From a bacterium (GTDB lineage Bacteria > Bacillota_I > Bacilli_A > RF39 > UBA660), in NCBI GenBank assembly GCA_019421005.1, contig JAHZGA010000001.1, positions 1-34,896 on the forward strand: a DNA stretch of 34,896 nucleotides, read 5' to 3'. Position numbers and translations under genes: made by a program. The notes under the pieces were generated by a model. The model did not search any database, was not told the DNA's origin, and saw only the letters and a list, made by a program, of their open reading frames with translations. Below, one piece after another: positions 23,957-31,275 of the stretch (position 1 is its first letter; each line of letters opens with the position of its first letter).

Positions 23957-24331
23957 TTATAGTACCTCTTTAGCAAGTGATACAATTTTCATAAATTCTT
24001 TATCTCTAAGTTCGCGAGCTACTGGTCCGAACACACGAGTTCCAACTGGAGTCTTATCTGTTTTTGATTTAATAATTACACAAGCATTATCATCAAACTT
24101 AATATAAGATCCATCTTCGCGTCTTAAACCAAATTTACTTCTAACAACTACAGCAACGACAACTTTACCTTTGCTAATAGCACTATTAGGTGCTGCTTTT
24201 TTTACAGTTCCGATAACTATATCACCAATATTACCCGTTTTAACTTTGCTTCCACCAAGAACACGAATTACTGATAAAATTCTTGCTCCTGAATTATCCG
24301 CAACTTTTAAACGACTTTCTTGTTGAATCAT
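23957..24331 (-). CDS. rplN: 50S ribosomal protein L14
   Basis: A 124-aa L14 at the subunit interface: MIQQESRLKVADNSGARILSVIRVLGGS, DIVIGTVKKAAPNS, KGKVVVAVVVRSKFGLRREDGSYIKFDDNACVII and GTRVFGPVARELRDKEFMKIVSLAKEVL. It is two residues longer than the usual 122. Confidence 0.98.
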   Translation of the reverse strand: MIQQESRLKVADNSGARILSVIRVLGGSKVKTGNIGDIVIGTVKKAAPNSAISKGKVVVAVVVRSKFGLRREDGSYIKFDDNACVIIKSKTDKTPVGTRVFGPVARELRDKEFMKIVSLAKEVL

Positions 24332-24347
24332 ATATTAACCTCCTCGC

Positions 24348-24608
24348 TTACAGTATAACTGCTTTTTCTATTACTTCAGCTAAGTAATAACGTTTTGTTT
24401 TAGACAATGGTCTTGTTTCAACAATACGAACTTTATCACCTTTTTTAGCCGTATTCTTTTCATCATGTGCAGCAAATTTTTTTGAATATTTTACACGTTT
24501 GCCATATAATGGATCTTTCTTGTAAGTTTCTACTAAAACTGTAATAGTTTTATCTGTTTTATCACTTACAACAGTACCTATTAATTCGCGTTTTCTTTTT
24601 GCTTCCAT
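24348..24608 (-). CDS. rpsQ: 30S ribosomal protein S17
   Basis: An 86-aa OB-fold protein: KRKRELIGTVVSDKTDKTITVLVETYKKDPLYGKRVKYSKKFAAHDE and VRIVETRPLSKTKRYYLAEVIEKA. It is an early 16S rRNA binder and lies between rpmC and rplN. Confidence 0.97.
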   Translation of the reverse strand: MEAKRKRELIGTVVSDKTDKTITVLVETYKKDPLYGKRVKYSKKFAAHDEKNTAKKGDKVRIVETRPLSKTKRYYLAEVIEKAVIL

Positions 24609-24617
24609 ACTTGCCTC

Positions 24618-24812
24618 CTAATCCTTAAGTTCGCGTTCACGTAAAATTGTTTTCATACGTGCCACTAACTTTCTTAATTCTTTAATTCTTGAAGGTTTTT
24701 CAAGGCTTCCAGTCGCTTGGCTAAAACGTAAATTAAATAATTCTTCTTTTGCTTCCTCAATTTTAGCAATTAATTCTTCATTTGATAATTCTCTTAATTC
24801 ATTATTTTTCAC
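24618..24812 (-). CDS. rpmC: 50S ribosomal protein L29
   Basis: A 64-aa helical hairpin: KNNELRELSNEELIAKIEEAKEELFNLRFSQATGSLEKPSRIKELRKLVARMKTILRER. It sits at the tunnel exit near L23. It starts 2 bases after the rplP stop. Confidence 0.97.
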   Translation of the reverse strand: MKNNELRELSNEELIAKIEEAKEELFNLRFSQATGSLEKPSRIKELRKLVARMKTILRERELKD

Positions 24813-24814
24813 GC

Positions 24815-25234
24815 TTATTCACCATCTTCCTTTTTGACAAACTTACATTTGATTGGTAATTTATGCATTGCTAAACGAAGAGCTTCTCTTGCAACTTCTT
24901 CACTAACGCCTCCAACCTCAAACATTACTTTACCTTTTTTAACTACTGCAACCCATACTTCAGGTTGACCTTTACCTTTACCCATACGAGTTTCTAAAGG
25001 TATTTTTGTTAATGATAAGTGTGGAAATATATTAATCCAAATTTTTCCACCACGTTTCATATAACGGTTAATTGCAACACGTGCTGCTTCAATTTGTTGA
25101 CCTGTTATCCAAGCCCCTTCCATCGCCATTAAACCATATTCACCAAAGTTAACTTTAGTATTTCCTCTAGAGTTTCCTTCGTATGGTAAACGATGAGGTC
25201 GACGATATTTAGTCTTTTTTGGTATCAATGCCAC
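24815..25234 (-). CDS. rplP: 50S ribosomal protein L16
   Basis: A 139-aa L16 near the A-site tRNA elbow. PKKTKYRRPHRLPYEGNSRGNTKVNFGEYGLMAMEGAWITGQQIEAARVAINRYMKRGGKIWI and KGKGQPEVWVAVVKKGKVMFEVGGV are typical. I start it at the GTG at 25234, giving MALIPKKTKYRR, because GGGAGG lies 8 bases upstream. The open frame runs back to 25273, but those residues have no L16 homology and lie inside rpsC. With this start it overlaps rpsC by 26 bases. Confidence 0.96.
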   Translation of the reverse strand: MALIPKKTKYRRPHRLPYEGNSRGNTKVNFGEYGLMAMEGAWITGQQIEAARVAINRYMKRGGKIWINIFPHLSLTKIPLETRMGKGKGQPEVWVAVVKKGKVMFEVGGVSEEVAREALRLAMHKLPIKCKFVKKEDGE

Positions 25235-25886
25235 GTTTATTACCTCCCTTTTTCTTACCTGGAAGGATTTCACCTTTATAAATCCAAACCTTTACACCGA
25301 TTTTTCCATAAGTAGTATTAGCTTCTTTATGAGCATAATCAATGTCAGCTCTTAAGGTATGTAGTGGTAAATTACCTTCTGTATATCCTTCAGTACGAGC
25401 CATATCTGCTCCACCTAAACGACCTGATACAGCTGTTTTAATTCCTTTAGCGCCTGCTTTTAAAGTGTTTCTAATTGCTCTTTTTTGAGCTATTCTGAAT
25501 GAAACACGATTTTCAATTTGATGAGCAATTGCTTCAGCTACTAAAGCAGCATCTAAATCAGGATTTTTAATTTCCATAATTGAAATTTGAATATTTTCAT
25601 CAACTAATTTAGTTAATTCTTTTTTAATTTTTTCAATTTCATCGCCACCGTGTCCAATAACCACACCTGGCTTAGCAGTATTAATAATAACATCAGTTTT
25701 CTTATCATTACGTTCAATTATAACGCTTGATACAGAGGCATCTTTTAATCTTTTGCTTAAATATTTACGAATTTTATTATCTTTTTCTAAAAATTTAGCA
25801 AAATCTTTATTACCTGCGTACCATTTTGATTCCCAAGTCTTATTAATACCAATTCTAAGTCCAACTGGACTAACTTTTTGACCCAC
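25209..25886 (-). CDS. rpsC: 30S ribosomal protein S3
   Basis: A 225-aa S3 at the mRNA entry tunnel. GQKVSPVGLRIGINKTWESKWYAG at the N terminus, a KH domain with VIGHGGDEIEKIKKEL, and AKGIKTAVSGRLGGADMARTEGYTEGNLPLHTLRADIDYA are standard. The basic C terminus GKKKGGNKRGIDTKKD is encoded by the bases that also hold the rplP ribosome binding site and start. Confidence 0.98.
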   Translation of the reverse strand: MGQKVSPVGLRIGINKTWESKWYAGNKDFAKFLEKDNKIRKYLSKRLKDASVSSVIIERNDKKTDVIINTAKPGVVIGHGGDEIEKIKKELTKLVDENIQISIMEIKNPDLDAALVAEAIAHQIENRVSFRIAQKRAIRNTLKAGAKGIKTAVSGRLGGADMARTEGYTEGNLPLHTLRADIDYAHKEANTTYGKIGVKVWIYKGEILPGKKKGGNKRGIDTKKD

Positions 25887-25903
25887 GAAATTTCCTCCTT
25901 TGC

Positions 25904-26239
25904 TTACTTATTATCACTTACAATAATTGTAATATGACTAGTTCTTTTCTTAATTGGATCTACATGTGAACGTGATCCGAATTTCATTCTTTTTAAAGTT
26001 CTTCCTTCATCAACGAAAGCTTCTTTAACATATAATGTTTCTTTATCTAAACCTAAATTGTTTTCAGCATTTGCTGTAGCTGATGTTAAAACTTTTTTAA
26101 TCATTAAAGCAGCTTTATTATTTAAATTAGATAAAATTGTGTCAGCTTCTTTTACACTTTTTCCTCTTACTAAATCGATAACTAAACGAGCTTTGCGAGG
26201 TGGAATACGTAATTCTTTAGCTTTTGCTTTTGCTTCCAT
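25904..26239 (-). CDS. rplV: 50S ribosomal protein L22
   Basis: A 111-aa L22 with its tunnel-lining beta hairpin. AKAKELRIPPRKARLVIDLVRGKSVKEADTIL, then VKEAFVDEGRTLKRMKFGSRSHVDPIKKRTSHITIIV. The hairpin region (RTLKRMKFGSRSHVDPIKKRTSH) is slightly divergent from the common RGRASRINKRTSH, but the gene looks intact. Confidence 0.97.
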   Translation of the reverse strand: MEAKAKAKELRIPPRKARLVIDLVRGKSVKEADTILSNLNNKAALMIKKVLTSATANAENNLGLDKETLYVKEAFVDEGRTLKRMKFGSRSHVDPIKKRTSHITIIVSDNK

Positions 26240-26260
26240 TTTAATCCTCCTTCTTTAGAA

Positions 26261-26533
26261 CTATTTCTTTTTCTTATCATCACCATGTCCGCCGAATTTA
26301 CGGGTAGGTACAAATTCACCTAATTTATGTCCAACCATATCTTCTGTTACATAAACAGGAACGAATTCTTTACCATTATGAACAGCAAATGTGTGTCCAA
26401 TAAATTCAGGAAAAATTGTTGAACGGCGAGACCATGTCTTAATGACTTCTTTTTTGTTTTCTTTTGTTAATTTTTCAACCTTTTTTCTCAAATGTTCATC
26501 GATAAAAGGTCCTTTTTTTAAACTTCTTGCCAT
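26261..26533 (-). CDS. rpsS: 30S ribosomal protein S19
   Basis: A 90-aa S19 of the head, partner of S13: ARSLKKGPFIDEHLRKKVEKL, VIKTWSRRSTIFPEFIGHTFAVHNGKEFVPVYVTEDMVGHKLGEFVPTRKFGGHGDDKKKK. Confidence 0.98.
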   Translation of the reverse strand: MARSLKKGPFIDEHLRKKVEKLTKENKKEVIKTWSRRSTIFPEFIGHTFAVHNGKEFVPVYVTEDMVGHKLGEFVPTRKFGGHGDDKKKK

Positions 26534-26551
26534 TTATAATTCATCCTTTCA

Positions 26552-27382
26552 CTATTTTTTACGTCTGCGAACAATTAATTTATCTGATTGCTTTTTATTT
26601 TTACGAGTTTTGTAACCTAAAGCTGGTTTACCCCAAGGAGTAACAGGTCCTTTACGTCCGATAGGAGCACGACCTTCACCACCACCATGAGGGTGATCAT
26701 TAGGGTTCATAACAGAACCACGAACAGTTGGTCTAATGCCCATATGTCTTTTACGACCAGCTTTTCCTAAATGCACTAATTCATGATCTGCATTTCCAAC
26801 TTCACCAATTGTAGCCATACAAGTTCCTAAAACTTTACGAACCTCACCACTTGCTAAACGAAGTAAAACATATTTCCCTTCAGCACCTAGTATTTGAACA
26901 CTAGAGCCTGCACTTCTTGCCATTTGGCCACCTTTACCAGGTTTTAGTTCAACATTGTGAACCATTGTTCCTTCAGGAATATTTGCTAGTGGTAGAGCGT
27001 TACCAATTTTAATATCTGCATGTTCGCCACTTTCAATTTTATCTCCTACTTTTAATCCTTTTGGTGCAATTATATATCTTTTTTCACCATCAGCATATTT
27101 AATTAAAGCAATGTTAGATGTTCTATTTGGATCGTATTCAATACTAGCAACAGTACCAACAACATCAAATTTATCACGTTTAAAGTCAATAATACGATAT
27201 TTTCTTTTAACGCCTCCACCTTGATGTCTTACTGTTATTTTACCTTGATTGTTTCGACCACCATTTTTTTTGATTGTCGTAACCAATGATTTTTCAGGAG
27301 TTGTTTTAGTAATATCTTCATTTACTAAAGTTGACATCCCACGGGTACCATTAGTTATCGCTTTATAATTTTTTATTGCCAT
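26552..27382 (-). CDS. rplB: 50S ribosomal protein L2
   Basis: A 276-aa L2 next to the peptidyl transferase centre. NNQGKITVRHQGGGVKRKYRIIDFKRDK, ASIEYDPNRTSNIALI, then KAGRKRHMGIRPTVRGSVMNPNDHPHGGGEGRAPIGRKGPVTPWGKPALGYKTR. The latter contains the conserved His of HPHGGGEG. Confidence 0.98.
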   Translation of the reverse strand: MAIKNYKAITNGTRGMSTLVNEDITKTTPEKSLVTTIKKNGGRNNQGKITVRHQGGGVKRKYRIIDFKRDKFDVVGTVASIEYDPNRTSNIALIKYADGEKRYIIAPKGLKVGDKIESGEHADIKIGNALPLANIPEGTMVHNVELKPGKGGQMARSAGSSVQILGAEGKYVLLRLASGEVRKVLGTCMATIGEVGNADHELVHLGKAGRKRHMGIRPTVRGSVMNPNDHPHGGGEGRAPIGRKGPVTPWGKPALGYKTRKNKKQSDKLIVRRRKK

Positions 27383-27393
27383 ATTATACCCTC

Positions 27394-27675
27394 CTAGTTA
27401 AGTTCAATTGAACTTCCTTCTTTAAGTTTAACAATTGCTTTTTTAACTTTATTTGTTTTTCCAACATAACGACCAACTCTTTTTTTCTTTGGTTTTACAT
27501 TGATTGTATTAACACTTTCAACTTTTACATCAAAAATATTTTCAATTGCTTGCTTAATTTGCACTTTATTAGCTTTTGGATCAACACTAAAAGTTATAGT
27601 ATTGCTACTTTCAGCTAAATTATTTGTTTTTTCTGTTACAATTGGTGCTTTAATAATATCACGATAGTTTTTCAT
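27394..27675 (-). CDS. rplW: 50S ribosomal protein L23
   Basis: A 93-aa L23 at the tunnel exit, docking site for SRP and trigger factor: YRDIIKAPIVTEKTNNLAESSNTITFSVDPKANKVQIKQAIENIFDVKVESVNTINVKPKKKRVGRYVGKTNKVKKAIVKL. It begins on the last base of the rplD stop. Confidence 0.97.
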   Translation of the reverse strand: MKNYRDIIKAPIVTEKTNNLAESSNTITFSVDPKANKVQIKQAIENIFDVKVESVNTINVKPKKKRVGRYVGKTNKVKKAIVKLKEGSSIELN

Positions 27676-28298
27676 TAGATAAGCACCTCCTCTATAGATT
27701 TAACAGCATCTTTAGTAATAATTAATTTATCAGCTGCTACAATATCATAAGTATTGATTTCATTAGCTTCTAAAATTAATATATTACTTAAGTTACGTGT
27801 TGCTAAAATCATATTATCATCTAATGTATCAACTACGATTAAAATATTTTTATCAGCTTTTAAATTTTCGATAATTTTAATCATATCTTTTGTTTTGTTA
27901 GTTTCAACTTTAAAATCTTCAACAACAACTAATTCATTATTTTTAAACTTGTATGCTAAAGCTGATTTTAAAGCTAAACGTCTTTCTTTTTTATTCATTT
28001 TAAAGCTATAACTACGTGGATGTGGACCAAATACTATACCACCACCTGGCCAATGTGGAGCACGTGTACTTCCTTGACGAGCACGTCCTGTTCCTTTTTG
28101 ACGCCATGGTTTTCTTCCACCACCACTTACTTCGCTACGTGTTTTAGTATCATGAGTACCTTGTCTTAAAGAATTTTTAGCTAATCTAATTGCATCATAT
28201 AAAACAGCATCATTAGGATTAATTTCCCATAATTCTTTATTTAAAGTAATATCTCCGGCTTTTTCGCCTTTTAAATTTAAAACTTCTAATTTTGCCAT
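27675..28298 (-). CDS. rplD: 50S ribosomal protein L4
   Basis: A 207-aa L4. The tunnel loop TKTRSEVSGGGRKPWRQKGTGRARQGSTRAPHWPGGGIVFGPHPRSY is diagnostic. L4 represses its own S10 operon in several bacteria through the leader RNA; the leader at 29341-29464 may be its target here, which is inference. Confidence 0.97.
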   Translation of the reverse strand: MAKLEVLNLKGEKAGDITLNKELWEINPNDAVLYDAIRLAKNSLRQGTHDTKTRSEVSGGGRKPWRQKGTGRARQGSTRAPHWPGGGIVFGPHPRSYSFKMNKKERRLALKSALAYKFKNNELVVVEDFKVETNKTKDMIKIIENLKADKNILIVVDTLDDNMILATRNLSNILILEANEINTYDIVAADKLIITKDAVKSIEEVLI

Positions 28299-28308
28299 AA
28301 TTTCCCTC

Positions 28309-29022
28309 CTACTTTTCTTCCTTAGTAGTTTCAGTTACTTCTTTATTTTCAACTACGTAAGAGTTTAATTCACCAAAATCATTAATTTTTCCATTTTTCT
28401 TAACAGAACATCTAATGATTACTAATCCTTTTTTAGGTCCTGGGATATTACCTTTAATTAAAATTACGTTATCTTCTAAATCAACTTTAACAACTTCTAG
28501 ATTTTGAATAGTTACTGTTAAAGTACCCATATGTCCTGGAAGTTTCTTTCCTTTAAAAACACGCATTGGTAACATCGTTCCCATTGAACCTGGACCACGA
28601 TGATAATGTGAACCGTGTGTCATAGGTCCACGACTTTGATTATGTCTTTTAATAACTCCTTGGAACCCTTTACCTTTAGTAGTTCCAGTTACATCAACTA
28701 CTTCACCAGGTGTAAAAATATCAGCTTTTACTTCTTGACCTAGTTTATAGTTTTCAATATTAACACCTCTAATTTCTTTTAAGAAGCGCTTAGGTGCAGT
28801 TTCTGCTTTACTAACATGACCCATATGAGATTTATTAGCTAATTTTTCTCTTTTAGTATCAAAACCTAATTGAATTGCTTCATAACCATCATTTTCCATT
28901 GTTTTAATTTGAGTTACAACATTTGGTTCAACTTCAACAACAGTTACTGGAATTAATTTACCTGATTTTGTAAATACTTGAGTCATACCTAATTTTCGAC
29001 CTAAGATTCCTTTTATTTCCAT
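28309..29022 (-). CDS. rplC: 50S ribosomal protein L3
   Basis: A 237-aa L3. KGILGRKLGMTQVFTKSGKLIPVTVVEVEPN and GTTKGKGFQGVIKRHNQSRGPMTHGSHYHRGPGSMG, with the glutamine region near the peptidyl transferase centre, are standard. The C terminus is extended by about 25 residues rich in Glu, Asn and Lys (FGELNSYVVENKEVTETTKEEK), beyond the usual 205-215 aa. Confidence 0.97.
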   Translation of the reverse strand: MEIKGILGRKLGMTQVFTKSGKLIPVTVVEVEPNVVTQIKTMENDGYEAIQLGFDTKREKLANKSHMGHVSKAETAPKRFLKEIRGVNIENYKLGQEVKADIFTPGEVVDVTGTTKGKGFQGVIKRHNQSRGPMTHGSHYHRGPGSMGTMLPMRVFKGKKLPGHMGTLTVTIQNLEVVKVDLEDNVILIKGNIPGPKKGLVIIRCSVKKNGKINDFGELNSYVVENKEVTETTKEEK

Positions 29023-29031
29023 ACTTTCCTC

Positions 29032-29340
29032 CTATAATTTAATTTTAATATCAACACCACTTGGAATATCAAGATGCGCTAGTGCATCAATTGTTTCCTT
29101 ACTTGGGTTAATGACATCAATAAGTCTTTTGTGTGTTCTTTTTTCAAATTGTTCACGTGAGTCTTTGTATTTATGAACAGCTCTTAAAATAGTTATTTTT
29201 TCAACTTCAGTTGGTAGTGGAACTGGTCCAACTACTTTGTCGCCTGTTCTTTTAACAGTTTCAACTATTCTAACACAAGCTTTATCTAAATTACGATGAT
29301 CAAATGATTTTAATTTAATTCGAACTTTCTTATTAGACAT
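29032..29340 (-). CDS. rpsJ: 30S ribosomal protein S10
   Basis: A 102-aa S10, first gene of the superoperon. VRIKLKSFDHRNLDKACVRIVETVKRTGDKVVGPVPLPTEVEKITILRAVHKYKDSREQFEKRTHKRLIDV is typical. S10 is also the NusE component of antitermination complexes. It is preceded by a leader and a strong promoter. Confidence 0.98.
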   Translation of the reverse strand: MSNKKVRIKLKSFDHRNLDKACVRIVETVKRTGDKVVGPVPLPTEVEKITILRAVHKYKDSREQFEKRTHKRLIDVINPSKETIDALAHLDIPSGVDIKIKL

Positions 29341-29464
29341 TCTTTCCCTCCTTCGCCTATATCTAGTATAGACTTGCTCCGTGTAAAAACCCGATAAACA
29401 GTTTAAATTATTTACAACTTAACCTGGCGTATCGACAACCTCACACATCAACGCATGCCACACA
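29341..29464 (-). promoter_or_regulatory. S10-operon leader RNA with nested stems
   Basis: About 124 nt of untranslated leader. CGATA (29430-29434 on plus as TATCG) can pair with TATCG (29392-29396), enclosing a second AT-rich hairpin built on AGTT/AACT and AAAT/ATTT. A small hairpin CTATA/TATAG (29357-29371) stands just before the GGAGG ribosome binding site. Leaders of S10 operons are L4 targets in some bacteria; here control is inference. Confidence 0.55.
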
Positions 29465-29470
29465 TTCAAA

Positions 29471-29499
29471 ATTATACTATTAAATTGTATGAAATGCAA
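29471..29499 (-). promoter_or_regulatory. Promoter of the S10-spc-alpha superoperon
   Basis: TTGCAT, 17-bp spacer, TATAAT on the minus strand, about 130 bases before rpsJ. No comparable promoter was seen inside the ribosomal gene run down to rplQ. Confidence 0.85.
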
Positions 29500-29562
29500 G
29501 TGTTTTTTATACTTTTTTCGTTTTTTTGCTAGAAACATCTTGATTATAAATAAATACATATT

Positions 29563-29581
29563 AAAAAACCAAATAATTTGG
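29563..29581 (-). terminator. Terminator after the reverse transcriptase fragment
   Basis: CCAAA and TTTGG make a short stem with a 3-nt loop, followed by six T on the minus strand. It separates the RT remnant from the S10 promoter. Confidence 0.55.
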
Positions 29582-29584
29582 CAT

Positions 29585-30280
29585 TTAATATTTTATAGTT
29601 ATACCCTCTTTTACTAGAGTATTATCTATTATTTTAACAAAATAAACTTTTATATTCTTTTCTTTTAAAGTATTATATATTAATCCTTTGGAACTGCCAT
29701 ATTTTAAATGTCCTAAATAACTAGCTTTTACTTGTTCTAGTTTTTCCCCTTTTAAACTCTTCATCTTTCTTTTAAACTTCTTTTTTGTTTGAGTTGATAC
29801 TTTCATTATTATTTTATTATTTTTTATATAATAATGATATCCTAAAAAATTAAAACCATTCTTACTACTTATTATACTTGTTTTACTATTTAGTTCTAAT
29901 TCATATTTTTTTATTATCTTTTTTATCTCTTTTAAACAATATTTTAAATATTCTTTATTTTCATGAAATATTATTCCATCATCATTATATCTTATATAAT
30001 ATTTTATTTTTAATTTATTATGAATAAATTGATCTAATTCATTTAAATACATTATGGCCATTACTTGACTTGTCATGTTCCCTATTGATAAACCTTTTCC
30101 CTTTTTATAATATGGTATTTCTTTTACTTTGATTTTTTTTATCTCTTCATTTATATATTCTTTATCTGTACTATCTATTATTGTATCTAATATTTTTAAT
30201 ACTTCTTTATCTTTTATCTTTTTTCTTATTATTTTTTTTAATATTTCATGGTCTATATTAAAAAAATATTTCTTTATTGG
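29585..30280 (-). pseudogene. Reverse transcriptase, N-terminally truncated by an IS3-family remnant
   Basis: The frame stays open from about 30280 down to 29585, roughly 230 residues. It begins abruptly at IKKYFFNIDHEILKKII (the motif A region, without the catalytic Asp that normally precedes IKK). It continues with KGLSIGNMTSQVMAIMYLNELD, then the active-site YIRYNDDGIIF (YxDD type), and ends with NFLGYHYYIKNNKIIMKVSTQTKKKFKRKMK. The IGN-TSQ and FLGY motifs fit the retron/DGR/Abi-like bacterial RTs rather than a group II intron maturase, and no maturase or endonuclease domain is seen. An IS3 sequence starts exactly where motif A should continue, so the protein is dead or truncated. Confidence 0.82.
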
Positions 30281-30352
30281 TGTTAGTATAGATATATAGA
30301 CACAAAAGTGTGGATAGTGTTAAAATAACAAGAAACGAAAGGAGTGTCTATA

Positions 30353-30622
30353 ATGGCTAAAGGACAAACATATGATGAAGACTTTAAAAAGACTATTGTT
30401 GATTTATATCTCAATAAGAAACCAGCATCTGAAATTACCCGTGAATATGGCATAAGTAGTTCAGTACTTTATAAATGGGTAAAACTTTATTCACCTATAA
30501 AAAATGAAGATGGAACAATCACTAATAATAATGAGCTTCAAAAGCTAAAGAAGGAACTTTCTAAAATCAGGGAAGAAAATGAAATATTAAAAAAAGCAAT
30601 TGCCATATTCACGCAGAAATAA
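30353..30622 (+). CDS. IS3-family transposase OrfA
   Basis: An 89-aa DNA-binding OrfA: helix-turn-helix (about 8-50, ending ITREYGISSSVLYKWVKLY) and a C-terminal leucine-zipper-like coiled coil LQKLKKELSKIREENEILKKAIAIF. I use the ATG at 30353, 8 bases after AAAGGAG; an in-frame GTG lies three codons upstream. A slippery run of seven A (30589-30595) near the end is where a -1 frameshift would make the OrfAB fusion. Without a complete OrfB it can only be a binding protein or repressor-like leftover. Confidence 0.88.
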   Translation: MAKGQTYDEDFKKTIVDLYLNKKPASEITREYGISSSVLYKWVKLYSPIKNEDGTITNNNELQKLKKELSKIREENEILKKAIAIFTQK

Positions 30623-30855
30623 AAGACAAAATAAACTTTATTGATGAAAATAAAAATAAATATGATGTAAGAACTCTATGCAAAATATTAGATATTCATC
30701 ATTCAGTTTATTATTATCATTGTAATCACAGAGAAGAAAATAGTTATCAAAAAGCCAATAGTGAATTAGATATTGAAATTACGAAAATTTACAAAGAGTC
30801 AAAATGTAGATATGGTTCACCCAAAATAACTAAAGTATTAAATTCAGGGCTATAA
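30595..30855 (+). pseudogene. IS3-family transposase OrfB, N-terminal fragment
   Basis: In the -1 frame relative to OrfA the sequence reads HAEIKDKINFIDENKN, then YDVRTLCKILDIHHSVYYYH and IYKESKCRYGSPKITKVLN, the helix-turn-helix region that precedes the integrase core. It ends at a TAA at 30853-30855 after SGL. The DDE catalytic domain is absent, so transposition is impossible from this copy. Confidence 0.82.
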
Positions 30856-30948
30856 CATATACAATTAATATTCAAAGTAATTTATAATAAACTTTTTTAC
30901 ATTCTTCATTATAAAATAAATTTCTCATAAAATTATATAGGTGAGTTT

Positions 30949-31236
30949 ATGAAAATCGTTCCCAATATTTCGCCTCCAATCTTCACTTTAAGCGCGAGTG
31001 CGATTGGATTTATCTTAATTGATGAACTAACACCAGCTGAACAAAATTCTTTAGGAAACTGGTTTATGTTAATTGGTCAAGTTTTATGTACAAACGCTAG
31101 TCAACAACAAGTAATTAACAATAGAACTAACACCTCAAACGCTAGTAACCAACATATCATCAATGATAACAATATCGATCTTTTAAAAAAAGTTGTAAAT
31201 ACAATGGAAAAAGAAATAAATAATTTGAAAAATTAG
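30949..31236 (+). CDS. Small conserved-looking protein of unknown function
   Basis: A 95-aa protein that I cannot assign. The N-terminal half contains a hydrophobic segment FTLSASAIGFILIDELTPAEQNSLGNWFMLIGQVLCTNA, possibly one or two membrane helices joined by an acidic turn. The second half is polar and Asn-rich with a C-terminal helix DLLKKVVNTMEKEINNL that could form a coiled coil. AGGTGAG lies just before the ATG. It is 39 bases upstream of gpsA, whose -35 box lies in its last codons, so the two may also be co-transcribed. Confidence 0.65.
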   Translation: MKIVPNISPPIFTLSASAIGFILIDELTPAEQNSLGNWFMLIGQVLCTNASQQQVINNRTNTSNASNQHIINDNNIDLLKKVVNTMEKEINNLKN

Positions 31237-31253
31237 CATTTTTTTGATACAAT
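31225..31253 (+). promoter_or_regulatory. Promoter of gpsA
   Basis: TTGAAA (31225-31230), 17-bp spacer, TACAAT (31248-31253), preceded by TGA as an extended -10 element. The TAGGAG ribosome binding site follows at 31261. Confidence 0.75.
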
Positions 31254-31275
31254 TGTAATTTAGGAGATGATATAA

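Larger units (their letters stand above)
30278..30862 (+). mobile_element. IS3-family insertion sequence remnant
   Basis: The left end is placed near 30278-30281 (TGTTAGTATAG), where RT coding ends. It carries orfA complete and the first part of orfB, which stops at 30855. The DDE integrase domain is missing. The right side near 30850-30860 (CTATAACA) may be a degenerate right end, implying internal deletion, but this is weak. Boundaries are approximate. Confidence 0.65.

Noticed and set aside
29585..30300. Diversity-generating retroelement
   Set aside because: No template/variable repeat pair, variable protein or accessory gene was seen nearby. The RT alone does not establish the class.
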